Positions 11,265 to 59,199 of a DNA stretch of 64,000 nucleotides are shown piece after piece. Every line of letters starts with the position of its first letter. Positions within the stretch are counted from its first letter, which is position 1. The DNA is from Diabrotica undecimpunctata (lineage: Eukaryota > Arthropoda > Insecta > Coleoptera > Chrysomelidae). Both the position numbers and the translations under genes were made by a program. The notes beneath the pieces were generated by a model that saw only the letters and a list, made by a program, of their open reading frames with translations, was not told the origin of the DNA and did not search any database. The stretch is taken from positions 62,001 through 126,000 of the forward strand of contig NC_092807.1 of NCBI RefSeq assembly GCF_040954645.1, in the 5' to 3' direction.

Positions 11265-12205
11265 ATTCCACGAATATACGACTGTTTTGGATTACTTCGA
11301 CAACGAATATTTTACTGTGCAAGTAGAAGTAACAAGGTAAATTGGTCTAATCATTATTCCAATAAAAAGGATCTACTAGTATGACATCTAAACTAAAATT
11401 ATTTCAGTTAATAGATGTTCAGATAGACGTAAAATTTATTGTGAAATTTAATCCGAAAATAACAAAAATTTTTACACAAACGCTACTATAAATAAATATA
11501 ATGACAGACATTTGGGTAAGCTTTCCGTGAAATGTTAACACCAAAGAGGCGTGCCGGGTTTCTTTGATATTACACTATTTTATTACTTTATTAGGTACTA
11601 CAACTGTAATAAAAAGAAATATACTATTTTTAATATAAATGAAAAGAAATTGGCAGATCGATGGTTCAGAAACCAGAAAAAGAATCTAATATTTCAGTTT
11701 GTTAGTTTTAAATATTTGTTTGCTTTAAGTAGATGTACTCTTAAAAGTTCCGAAAGTAACGGGTATAACATACCGGCTATTGATAGTTAAAGTAACAAGT
11801 CGTTACAGATATTAAAAAGTAACGAAAATTTATATACAGTTTCATATATCGCCGACTGATTATGGTTGTGAATCTGATCGTTGATGATAGTTTTAAAGAG
11901 AATAAGTAAGTTTTTTTGTTTTAATACTAATTGAATATTCGACTAAATAAATTACACTATCTGATCACTTAAGTATTGTTACACTTCGTTTAAATAACTT
12001 AATTCAAAAACCAACTTGTTTACAATACTAAACTCTTCTCTATATACTTCAAAATCTGAATTACTGTTCTATAAACTAATAACTCTATATTTATACATAA
12101 CAGTATTTTAAAATTGGGAGAATTTACTATTGTACAATTCAGCACATTGGACCATTTAAATCGATACCTTAAAGCGAATTTAAAACAGTCGTATATTCGT
12201 GGAAT
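11265..12205. repeat. 941-bp segment bounded by perfect 24-bp inverted repeats
   Basis: attccacgaatatacgactgtttt at 11265-11288 is repeated exactly, inverted, at 12182-12205. No transposase is visible between them; the open frame at 11551-11790 resembles nothing I know. This looks like a MITE or deleted DNA transposon. Confidence 0.7.
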
Positions 12206-12779
12206 GGAGTATAATAAATTTCCGAATAGAGGTTTGAGATCGTTAACGTTATATTCATTATAATATGTTGTCAAGCAGCAGTTGGTTTTTTTATTTCAAT
12301 TAAATAATAAATTTTTTGTGACAATCCATTATTTTTGTTATTGCGGTTACACGACATAGGATGATGCTCTTTTGTTAAATATAATTGCACTGACATTCTT
12401 TTAAATTGGAAATACAAATATAAGTCATTCTTAGATGTAAAATCAATAAACAACTGGTAAAGGAATTTATTAATTGAGTGGGAAATTACTAGAAATAAAA
12501 AACAAATGTTATTTATAAATGGTTTATTTTTAATTTTCACCTATCCAATAAACAAATACAAAGAATAAGATACTCGTGAGCATTTTGTGTATATTGTACG
12601 ATTTTTTTTTTTTGCTATTTTAGAAGTAAAATGAACACACGAGGAAAAAAAGTTGTAGATAAATATGTGCCATTAAAAATTGTAAAAATACATGTTCGAA
12701 ATGAAATGAAAGTTTTTTTACTTTTCCAAAGTATCCAGGAAGGTGAGAAAAGTAACAATTTGTAGTTGTCGAGTAAATC

Positions 12780-14990
12780 ATCATCAATCAGCCAATCCCG
12801 TCCACTGCTGGACATAGGCCTCCCTCAGTTCTTTCCAGTGTTCTCTACACTGGGCCGCTTGTAGCCAGTTTCCCGCTACTCTTTTTATGTCGTCGGTCCA
12901 TCTAGTCGGTGGTCGTCCTCGGCTTCTTTTATAATTTCTGGGCCTTCATTCCATAATTCGTCTTGTCCATCGTCCATCTTGTGTTCTGGCTAAGTGTCCT
13001 GCCCAGTTCCACTTAAGTCTCGTGGTTCTTTCGATGACGTCTTGAACTCCTGATCTTTGCCTGATTTGTCGGTTTGTTATGTGGTCTCGGAGGCTCACAT
13101 TCAGCATTGCACGTTCCATGGCTCGTTGTGTAACTCTTAGTTTATTCGCAGATTTCTGCGTGAGTGTTAAAGTCTCTGCTCCATAAGTTTGTACAGGCAA
13201 AACACATTGGTTATAAACTTTTCGCTTGAGACACATGGGAATTGAACTTTTTAGAATATGGCTTAGTTTGCCAAATGCTGCCCATGTCAGGCCTATTCGC
13301 CTCTGTATTTCATTTGTTTGATTGTCTCTGTTTATTTTGATCTCGTGTCCCAGATATTTGTAAGTGTCTGTTTGTTGTATGGTATTATTGTCGATAGTTA
13401 TATTTCCACTCATTACGAGATTTGTCATAAGTTTAGTTTTCTCAAAGTTTATCTTTAATCCTGCTCTTTCAGACAGACTTTTAAGCGAATGTAGCATAGA
13501 AACCGTATCCTGTAAGTTATCTGCGATTAATACGACATCATGCAAACCTCAGATGATTTAATCTTTCTCCATCTATATTGATGCCCATATCTTGCCATTG
13601 GGTGTTCTTAAATATTGACTCTAGAGCTGCCGTGAACAATTTTGGTGAAATATTGTCTCCTTGTCTTACTCCTCGACCTAAGCTGAATTTTTCTGTGTCT
13701 TCGTGTAGTCGTATACTTGATGTAGCGTTCTCGTAGATGTTTTTGATTAGTGACGTGTACCTGTAATCTATTCGGCTTTGATTTAGGGCTTCCAGTACGG
13801 TTTCAAACTCTACAGTATCAAAAGCCTTCTCGTAATCGACAAATGCAAGAACCAGTGGTGTACTCGATGCATTTTTCAGTTAAGATCTTTATGATGTGCA
13901 AATGGTCATTTGTGCCATATCCTCTCCTAAAGCCTGCCTGTTCTTTGGGCTGATAGAAATCAAGTTTAGGTGTTAGTCTCTTTGTTAAGATTTTCATAAA
14001 GAGTTTATACATATGTGTCAAGAGGCTGATGGGTCTATAATTTTCTAATTTAGTAATATCACCTTTTTTGTGTAACAAGACTATCACTGCATTGTTCCAG
14101 TCTTTAGGAATCGTACCCGCATGTAAGCATTTATTAAACAGTTCGCTTACTGATTTTAATAGAATTTCTCCTCCTGCTTTTATTGCCTCAATAACGAGTC
14201 CATCGTCACCAGGCGATCGATGGTTCTTCATTTCCTTTAAAGCTGATCTTACTTCTGACACAGTAATGGGTAAAAGTATTTCCGATCCCTGATTTATGAG
14301 AGTCTTTACTCGTGTCGGTAAATTTTCTTGTGATCTTTGGCTGGTATAGAGGTCTTTATAAAACTCTCTAGTTATTTTCAGAATGTTTTGTTTATCTGTT
14401 GTTGCCTTTCCGTCTTTATCTTCTAGCTTGTATATTTCTTTTTTACTTTGTGTGAGTTCTCTTTTCATTATCTTTAAACCTTTGTTCTTTTCTACTGTTT
14501 GAGTAATTACATTAGTATTATATCTTCTTATATCTCTTCTAATATCCGCTGAAATTCTTTTATTTAGTTTTCTATATTCTTCTTTGTTTCCCTTTTCTTT
14601 CTCGCTTAGGTTTCGTCGTATTTCCATGAGAGCTTTTGTGTCTTTGCTAATCTTTTCACTTTTGGTGTAATTTTTCTTGAAAAATTTGAGTTGTGCGTTT
14701 CTAACCGAGTCTGTAATTAATTTATTATGATCGTCGATACTTAGAGGTTTGGGATTATTACTCTGTAAAGTTTCTGCTATATTTTTTATGTACGCTTCTG
14801 GCTGATTTGGTGAATTCCAAACTATGCGTTTGCCACTGTTTATCATCTTTGCTCTTTCTTTTTGTAGGTTTATCGTTATTCTAGCTCTTACTGGTCTGTG
14901 GTCGCTTCCTACTGATAGTTTATTAAGTACAGTGACATCTTGAATAATTTGCTTTTTGTCTGTTATTATTATGTTAACGATTATTTTAAA
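12780..14990 (-). mobile_element. RTE-type LINE, 5'-truncated and frameshifted
   Basis: Minus strand, about 2.2 kb. In order: the end of the endonuclease (SDHRPVRARI near 14900), a basic linker, reverse-transcriptase blocks (NYRPISLLTHMYKLFMKIL; QAGFRRGYGTNDHL; GVRQGDNISPKLF), the catalytic FADD region near 13530-13560, YKYLGHEI, and the C-terminal WAGHLARTQDGRWTRRI...RGRPPTRWTDDIKR tail. A two-base deletion falls inside the FADD codons, and further breaks lie at 13550-13820. A long 342-residue stretch (13818-14846) is still open. A related 3' fragment is nested at 23535-23961. Confidence 0.85.
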
Positions 14991-15739
14991 AGTCCGATAA
15001 TCAGCGTATCGTCTCTCGGGCTGAGGGCTGGTGAAGGCAATTAAAATTTAATGACTTTTTCTTCTGAGAATGTAGAAAGTATCGAATATCGTATTATAAG
15101 AATATATACAATTGCGTAGATATAGTTAGTTGAGTCGAATTTGTACCACCGAAAGAAACTGAATTAAATAAAACTTTAAATCACATTTGTGTATTTTAAT
15201 ACAAAAGTTATTTTTTGTAATAGAAATTAAATTTTGTATTTTTTCAAACCAGAAGTCTCTTGCGAAAATTAATCGTAGGACATTCCTAACGTAATAGTAA
15301 TTATGTATTCAGATCTCAGAAGTTAAAATATACATTTAAAACAATTTCAAGTTAAAGAATCACAGTAAATACTCATTTTTAGTAAAATAAAGTTATTATA
15401 AGTTAAAATACAATATTGGATAACAGTTATGGCAAAAAAGTAATATGACTGACTTTCAAAGAATAATTTGTTAGCTTTGGATGTTGGATGTCTATACCTA
15501 CTTCCATTGTTTAGGTCACAGTTTTTCGCAGCTGCAGCCTTCACTACTCTAACATATCTCAATTCCTGATCATCAGCACAGATTATGCAAACTTCAGAAA
15601 TACTGTCTCACCGGTTTCCAAGAAAATAGCGTCTTTGAAATAATATAAAACATCTGAAAAATGAGAACTACCGCTTAAAGCTGTAAGTTTCTGAACTAGA
15701 AGATCAAATGGTAACAATGAGGAAATAAGTGTGTTCAAA

Positions 15740-16010
15740 TATTTCACTTGAAGAATATAAGAAAACTACTTTCAGATTTTGTTGATTTAGAGACTGTGAC
15801 ACTTCTTTTAAAACCCTTAAAGTTTTTCAGACACACATTAATGTTAAAGTTAACAAACCTGTTAAAGTTTATGAAGGGTTGGAGAATAACAATTCATGGC
15901 GTGATGGAATTGTGGGGTGTACTAAAAGCTTCTGGATTTCAGTATCTTCTGTCTAGAAGATTGAATCAAGATGCTTTGGAAAATGAGACAACAGCTCGGT
16001 AATTGTATCA
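15740..16010 (+). mobile_element. P-element/THAP9-like transposase fragment
   Basis: An 84-codon frame contains GWRITIHGVMELWGVLKASG followed by FQYLLSRRLNQDALEN. This combination (a Trp-rich helix, then L(T/S)xRLNQDxLEN) is the conserved C-terminal signature of P-element-type transposases such as THAP9. The flanks are out of frame and no catalytic domain is seen, so it is a short relic. Confidence 0.65.
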
Positions 16011-16289
16011 ACCCAACTATCATTCAATTTCTAAGGGGCTTTAAGAATTTTTATGTTTAAATTTGTTAATTTCCTCTTCTAAATTCTTCTAAAAACTTAC
16101 TGTAATGGATACTGATTATAGCTCAAATGATATATTGTAACAAAATATAATTTAATATATTTGTGGTTATTTAATTAATAAAACTCTTCAAGTTCATACT
16201 TGATACCTGTGACAATTATTCAAAAAACTATGGAGATTTAGATGATGAATCTCTCTATTGTTTTTTAAAGCCTATGAAACTGACTCCTT

Positions 16290-16486
<197 letters not shown>

Positions 16487-16529
16487 CAATAATATATTTA
16501 CATTTATATTTTATAACACTAATCCCAAC

Positions 16530-16692
16530 ACACGCTACCACTAAACTTTTTAATGCACACCCGATAAAATTTTACTGAACAGCACTGGTTCCCTTTAAAA
16601 CATGGCTGATTCCATCTGCGCGAACGAGATGCGCGTACTTATCTTGACAAGCAGGTTGGGCATTCTGATTGTTTTATTATTCTGTGCCTATT
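16530..16692. mobile_element. Partial MITE (same family as 63064-63418)
   Basis: The segment containing ctgaacagcactggttccc, tttaaaacatgg, a cgcgaacgagatgcgcgtac core and the end tgggcattctgattgtttta is the inverted counterpart of 63064-63215. Only one half of the palindromic MITE is present, and it abuts the (TA)n tract. Confidence 0.75.
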
Positions 16693-17269
16693 CTTTGTTG
16701 CTATATTCCGATAATATAAGTAAACCCTATGTGAAATAAATCATAAAAATTGGACGACATGGATTTATAAAGAAATACTCAATATAGCATTTTATTTTGA
16801 CAGATAATAGGCAATCTCCTTTACAAACGCATTGATTTAATATTTCGATTCGAATTTTAAAAAAATCACGTTATCCAAAATAAATTAAACAATAGTCTAT
16901 TTCCTATAACTATACCATTGAAATATACGCATATTGACATATCGCTTGAATATTAACATTCTTTACCAAAAATTAAAATAATTAATTGTTTGTACGTATA
17001 TGAGAAAAAATCCTCTTGTGGCAAATCCAAGTATTTTAAAAGAATATTTTGGTCCTAGAAAAAAACAAAAAAGTGCTATAATTATAATGGGTGAACATTC
17101 CTTAGAAGAATTTAAATATTTATAATTGAGTTACATAACACAGAATAACCAAATTCAAAACGAAAAAATAAAGAGCTTATTCTATTAAATGTATATGATA
17201 ATTAATACTATTAACAAACTGTTTAATTTGCGAGTACAATTTAAGTTAAGTCGTTGACAGCAATACATA

Positions 17270-17580
17270 GTTATGGAATCGTCCTCGTATATAAGAACTG
17301 CGAAGCTCCATTATCGCACACGGTGTAGTCGGGTGATCACATAACCCGTTTTGATTGGTCCTCGGCCATCCTTAGCCGTGTGTATTTCGCGGATCCGGTC
17401 TTTCAAAACAGTTGTTTCTTTAGCCGGTGTACGGTGTACGAATAGTCAATTTTACGTCTCCACCGACAAATACGACGGACCTACCGCGAAAAACATATCT
17501 CGCTTGTCTCGCTATCACTGACAAGTATATCACATTTTTGTTTATATTTTATTTTTGATTGATTTCCTAGTTCAGCAGAC
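17270..17580 (+). promoter_or_regulatory. Putative promoter and 5' UTR of PFKFB first exon A
   Basis: This block is much richer in CpG and GC than its surroundings (for example ggatccggtc, ccggtgtacggtgtacg, cgacggacctaccgcg). It contains a possible TATA element, gtatataag, at about 17287-17295. It runs straight into the ATG at 17581. No splice acceptor is needed to explain the ATG. Confidence 0.6.
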
Positions 17581-53001
<35,421 letters not shown>

Positions 53002-53822
53002 AACAAATCTTAGAAAATGACTAACTAAAATGTTGTCGCTGTCTTTTATGTGTATTAACAATGAGATAAATCGGAAATATTGACGACTTTTCTGATATAT
53101 CGATTTCAAATACGCTATAGGGTAGTATTTAAAGCATATAAATACAGATCGAAACCAAAATAGCGTTCGATAAAGTAAACGAACGTTTTAAAATTTACCA
53201 AAAAAAAAAGATAATGAGATACAGACAAGATCATTCAGTAAAACTATGAATTTTTTTTATAATACAAACACTTCATTTATAATATGTAAATATTTCGCTG
53301 GTCGCGAGTGCAGTTCTTTTTTATCCCACCCACTAGTCGTTGTCGGTAAATTTTCCGATCACCTAAACCGCCAGGTGTGTTGAATTAAGTAATTCTTTTT
53401 GACGTTAACGTAAATTCATCATTATTTAACCTTTCAGGGATAACGTGACATGATAGTACACAAAATGTGACGTCGGACTATAGTTTATTTTTATGAACGA
53501 GAGAGTAATTAACATAATTTTAACTGGTACCTCCGACCACTCCATGGGCGTGTTCAAGATTAATTGAAAAATTACTTTGAATAATTGTAAAAAATAAATG
53601 AATTATTTCAGTGTTATAAAGTGTTATGTGTATGTAAACAAAAGTGACCTCTTTTATCACACACTATATTAGAACTGACTGGCCTACATTAAAAAGGGTT
53701 TTAAAAAATTCACATTTTTTTTAATTTTTAAAAATTACAAAAGAGAAAAACAGTTTTTAAAACCGTCTAAGGTATGTTAAATTGATGAATAAAAATATTA
53801 ATATAAAACTTACAGCTACTTG

Positions 53823-55182
53823 TTACAAATCCAAATCAGATTCAGAAGATGAACTTTCAGAACCAAGATTTATAATAACTGGCTCGATCATTTTATCAGT
53901 AATATTGTCCAGCTTCCACATTTTTTCCTCTTCTTTAATAGTGTGATTTACTGCCTTTTCCCAGTTTTCAGGTTTTACATTATTTACGGCCTCCAAAAAC
54001 AACTGTTTAACATCATGAATTTTAAAAGTGGTATTTTTGCTTGAAACTTCACTCTTTATCTGTGCCCATACCAGTTCAATCGGGTTTAATTCACAATGAT
54101 ATGGTGGGGATCTAAGTACTGTCATTCCACGATTTTTGGCAATTTCATCAATTTCGTATTTTTTAAATTTTTCTTTATGAAGGGCACACAACGAATAAAG
54201 TTCCTTTCTTATAGATCCGGGATGGTACGTAATATTTTTTGAACTCAGCCAATTCTGCAAGTCTTTTTTTAACCACTTGGTTGTGTTCTATAAGTCTGGA
54301 GTGATAACTTGCATTATCCATTACTATTACACAGTTCTTAGGAAGAAGATCTATCATTTGTTCGAACCATTCTTGAAAGACATCAGCGTTCATGTCTTCA
54401 TGGTAGTCACCGGTACGAGTTGATTCAAAAGTTAATAAACCACCTTCAACAAAACCGTCTGAACTGCCAATGTGTACTATTATCAGCCTGCGTCCCTTTC
54501 CTGATGGTGGGTTTAAACCAGTAGATAAGTTATTTACAAAAGCGTGCCTTTGACTTGTAACAGTTTCATCCTGCCAAAATTTATTTGGTGTATGACCCTC
54601 GTTGATCCATGTTTCATCAAGATAAAATATTTTTCTTTTTTGGTTTCTCATTTCCTTTATGGTTCTTAGAAAATGTCTTCTCCATATGACAATATCGCTT
54701 CTTTCTAATAAAATAGACTTTCTGGGATTCTTTTTCCAGCGGAAGCCTATTTCTTTTAAAAGTTTCCATAACGTACTTCGACTCATTTCTGGGTAATCCT
54801 TATCATCTCGAACTGAGACAAGAACTTTATCCAATGTTGGAAATTTTTGTCTAAAGAAGAATTCATGCACTTTCCGTCGAAGTCCTTCTTTAAAATGATA
54901 TTCTATTTGAAATTTTGGTTTCCCTGGAGCATTACGTGGCATTTGAAAACCACCACATTTCTCTTCTTTAATAACTCTGTAAATCGTAGATTTCCCAACA
55001 CCAAGTGTACTGCTAACTAACTCAACGGTCTCATCAACACTTTCACATAAACGTTTGTCTGTAAATGATTTAAAACAATTAAATATTAATGTTTTTTCAT
55101 TAACTGTTAGAGGACCAATTTTTCGGCGTTTACACGGCACTTCCAAATTTTCCATAACACTAGTATACACAATAAACTGCAC
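53823..55182 (-). mobile_element. DD~80E (Sailor-like) transposase gene, copy 2, one frameshift
   Basis: The best-preserved copy. 54175-55182 (335 codons) holds an N-terminal HTH (LSVGKSTIYRVIKEEK-like, with LGVGKSTIYRVI), KFPTLDKVLVSVRDDKDYPE, LWKLLKEIGFRWKK, YLDETWINEGHTPNKFW (first Asp), the FESTRTGDYHEDMNADVFQE block and IVMDNASYHSRL (second Asp). A frameshift near 54261-54280 shifts the rest to 53823-54260: [32 protein letters not shown] (Glu) and an acidic tail SESSSSESDLDL. Second Asp to Glu is 241 nt, about 80 residues. It lies inside the piggyBac element. I could not identify its terminal repeats. Confidence 0.85.
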
Positions 55183-56079
55183 CTTGCAACTGAAGTACCT
55201 ACTTTTAGTGAACTGTTAAGAATTTTGAATACGCCACTTGGACCTTCCTATATACAAAATGGAAAAACCCACTATCACATTTTCTGTGGAATAAGTTTAG
55301 AAGGTAATTATCTAGTCAATTACTGTCGTAGATTCCTGGAATTAAAGAATTAAATGTTTGATTGTTGAAACCCTTACTTCGTGGAATGCACTCATTTCAG
55401 ATAAAATAAAACGTTTTATTTTATCTAAAGAATTAAACTTTATTTTGCAAATAGGTAGGTACTTATTAAACTTTTATTGGTTATATATAACCAATAAAAT
55501 AAACATCTCTTTGTGGAAGTTTGAAAACAAAGTTTTCAGTGTTTTATTGTTACATCTTACATTTCTTGCAAATTCATTAGTACCTGTTAACCTCCATCAC
55601 TCCGACACTGGCAACCTTATTTAGGGATTAGTAACCCTCACAACTATTGTATTCTATTCTGCTCCAACCTTTATACCTGGTGGTCATACTCAATTTAAAA
55701 TTGTTTTCCTATATACTTCTGTAAACTTGTTGACAAATATCTGTTTTTCATTGAGTCACCCGTATCAACAGTTTAGGGATTTGCATACATAATTTATTGT
55801 TTTATTACTCTCTCATACATAAAAATACACTATAGTAGTCGGAAAATCTAGAAAAGGTCCAAAAAACAAATATTTTCGAAAAAACGATCTGAGAACTTAT
55901 AGATTCTTTAAATGTATAATTGAAATATGCAAAAAATATATTTGCACACAAATTTATTATAACTTGTATTTAAACTCACGCTTTGAAAATAAAAGGTAAC
56001 CGATATATTCTTTTTCACATTTTGAGTACTATAAAACACAAAAACCCAAAATAAACAAATACAAAACAAATGTTTAAAA

Positions 56080-57398
56080 TACCATCCTGTAGGCACTCGG
56101 AGCAAATGCATTTTGACTGTTCTAAGCATACACATTTTTGGCATTTTTAACAGGTACATATATCTAGTCGGCCTATTTTTTTTGTCTACTACAGTAACAA
56201 CATCGACCTCGATTTATTCTTGACCTAATTGATCTAGGAATACGTTTATTCAAAAATCGACGTTGCGGATGATCGTTTACTAGTTCCGTACCAATAGCTT
56301 CTAGAAAATGTCTTCTAGGCATTTTATTTAGCTCACTATTAGATTTACATTTGTTTATTACAAATCAATTGATACAGGCTACATTCATTGCAGAATAAAA
56401 AATGGCCATAGGCCATCGGCGAGTGGCTCGAGCGCAATTGTAGGCTGCACACATTTTATCAACTAGATCTACTCCTCCTTTGCATTTATTATGGTCAATG
56501 ATGATTTCTGGCTTGCCTATTAATTCATCTAGCAAATCTTCATGTTGCATCGTTGAGAATAAAATAACGTTTTTATTTTTTCTGGATATATACAGATATC
56601 AATCGTACATTTTTCTCTAAAAGTAAACATACTTATTTCTTCTGGTCTCTTAGGATCAGTAAATTAAAGTGGATGCTCTCTTTTGTTTTTCTCATGGTAC
56701 CTATCATAGTCAGATGATGTTCGTTCAAAAGAAGATCTGCCAAGCTGAGGCTCGTAAAAAAATATCATCAAAACGGATGTGTCTGAGCAAAAACTTGAAC
56801 CGTGCAAGGGACATTGTCAATCTAAAAATCTCTGGCGATGAGCCGTTTGTCCTAAAGAGATCTTCTGTATTTCTGTGGTTATTTTTGGTTACCGCAGCTA
56901 CATATAAAAGACCCAATAGTGTCCTAAGTTCTAAAATATCTGTCTTTCTTGCAGATTTATTACTGAGATTGTAAAAACACAGTTTAATAAAGATATTCGT
57001 GTTGTCTACAATGGTTTGCCAAATCTCTTCAGTAAAAAACAACTCCAAATTTTTGATGCGCTTTTCATATGTCGTACTTTCCTAGTTACTCCAAAAATTT
57101 TTACCTTCATTAAATTGTTATTGCGACTTCGTATCCGGCGCTTCCCTACATGTTTCTTCCATTTAGTCGTTCCATCCTTATGAATGAAATGCGGCACTCT
57201 TTGTGGAACATTCAAGATGTCTGAGATTGGCTCCTCAATTTCTTCTTCCATGTCGGTGTCGTGGTCCTGTGTCTCGTCGAAATTTAGTTCCAAACTAGCA
57301 TCGTCATCGTCAGGTTCAATTTCTGGCTCAGAATCAGAGAGAAATTCCGCATAAAGCTTTTCAAGATATGCTTGTTGGTTTTCAAAACTCATATTCAA
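56080..57398 (-). pseudogene. piggyBac transposase, frameshifted and internally deleted
   Basis: Minus strand. 57006-57398: start MNMSFENQQAYLEKLYAEFL, an acidic stretch (DSEPEIEPDDDDASLELNF) and a basic patch. 56725-57048: TDILELRTLLGLLYVAAVTK and FRLTMSLARFKFLLRHIRFD, the dimerisation region. The catalytic DDD segment is missing near 56560-56700. 56365-56550: IDHNKCKGGVDLVDKMCAAY then TRRWPMAIFYSAMN, the final catalytic-domain block. A Cys-rich tail remnant lies at 56080-56210. Not translatable as one protein. Confidence 0.85.
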
Positions 57399-57799
57399 AA
57401 AATCTGTAAAAAAAAAGTACGTTTATATCAATCAAATATACAGAAAACATAATCAGTAGATCAATCCCAGTTATAAATTACATAAATATTTTTTATTTAC
57501 CCCATAAATAAAATATTTTAAAATTGAATCTTACCCGAAGATTTGTGAAACTTGTATAACGTGCGGACTTACTTTCCAAAATTCAATGTAACAGCAGAAC
57601 TAAATGCACTAAACAACTCTCAGAACTTTTTTTATACTATGACTGTACTGAATAGAGTATAGAGTATCCCTTCGCTTAAATCTAGCGAACACGCCACGAC
57701 CGAAATCATAATTACTCGTCAGAAATCGACAATTCGACAAGCGCACTCATAGTCCGCACGTTAACTCTGAAAGGTTAAAGTAGTATTTTTGTACATGAC

Positions 57800-59190
57800 G
57801 AATGCAAAAAATAATGGAGTTATTGAATGGTCACTATTGTACAGTGAGTTCATAAAGTACGTAAGTTCATTGTTTTCTGAGGTAAATGCTCGGAGAGGTG
57901 AATTTTTTATTTCAATCATACAAAACAAATCAAAATCTACCTGTCAGAGGTTTACTGCAAAAAATAACTGTTTTCAGACTTTTATACACACTGTACATTA
58001 TGTTTTGTACTTTTTGGGCATATTGTATTTATTTTGTATTTAAAAAACGCATGTTATAAGTGTTGTGTTTGAAAAATATATATTTTTGGTCAATTTTTTT
58101 TAAAACAGTTAAAACAAACCTTTACTACTACCACAAAAATTATTTTAATTGTGTTGTTATTTACTGTATACGAGGGTGGATTAACCGTGAACACATTTTT
58201 GTTAATAATTTTTATTTAATTGTAGTTAAACAATAAATTTTTCATGTTTTTTTTTTATTTGTACAAGAACTACGTACTTCTTTCACTTGTATCACTTTTT
58301 ACTCTTTCACAAACATTACACTTCTATTTGATCCCCCCTTGTATAATAATTAATATAATCGAATAGTGATTTAACAAACTTAAGTCTTGATCATTCCATC
58401 TACTATTCCTTCTATACATTATGTATGTTCTTTTAAGGGTTATTTTAACAAATATATTCATTTTTATGTCTAGATGTAATGATTGGGACCTGTAACTCAA
58501 ATATTTTTACTAACATTAGCTTTTATTAGTATTATTTTACAAATTGTTGCTCAATTTTAAATTTAGTATAGATTCTATTACCATATTTGATAGATGGAAG
58601 AATATTTAAAGACCTATAATAATCGGTAGCGAAAAATATATCATTAAATTATTTACGAGGGAGGTTCAGAACGTAATAAATACAAGTATATTTATTTGTC
58701 TCACCTTCCGTAAGTTTGAGGGAACATAATGTAGTAATGTCACTGTATTCCTGAATCATGAAATATATCTTTCTATACAGGAAAGAGAACGTATATGGCC
58801 ATGTATGCCATGCCACTGTATGGAACAATGAACTTTCCTCAATGCTACTGTGGATTGGCATTGAGCAAAACATCAAAAACGTGTTGTCACTCGGTCAAGT
58901 CAACGTCTAGTCCCGAACGACCTCAGCAGCTGACTTTAAACACAAAGCGACTTAGTGGTTGTAACCAACGGCTTAGATCCATCAGACAAAAACTTCTGAG
59001 CGCATTTGTCTCGACTTTTCATTTCAGGTTTGACGTTTCGACAAATCTAACCTCAATATTTACATAAATTATTTTAAACTGTTTGTCCTTGTTTAGTGTA
59101 GTGTTATCTTCAACTTTATGTTTAATTTTAAGTGTATGACATTCTGCAATTGTTGGATAGAACAAAATTGACGAAATGCCCCGAAGATGC
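57800..59190 (+). other. No gene recognised
   Basis: AT-rich sequence downstream of the piggyBac element. Small frames at 57789-58043 and 58795-59067 show no known motif. Confidence 0.4.
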
Positions 59191-59199
59191 TCTAGGGAG

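Larger units (their letters stand above)
53426..57778 (-). mobile_element. piggyBac transposon with both ends and TTAA sites
   Basis: The left end reads TTAACCTTTCAGGGATAACG at 53426-53445. The right end, read inward on the minus strand from 57778, is TTAACCTTTCAGAGTTAACG; 20 of the first 22 bases match. Both carry TTAA, the piggyBac target site. The transposase lies between (56080-57398, minus), and a DD~80E transposon (53823-55182) sits in the 3' part. The element is inactivated by frameshifts and a missing catalytic segment. Confidence 0.85.
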
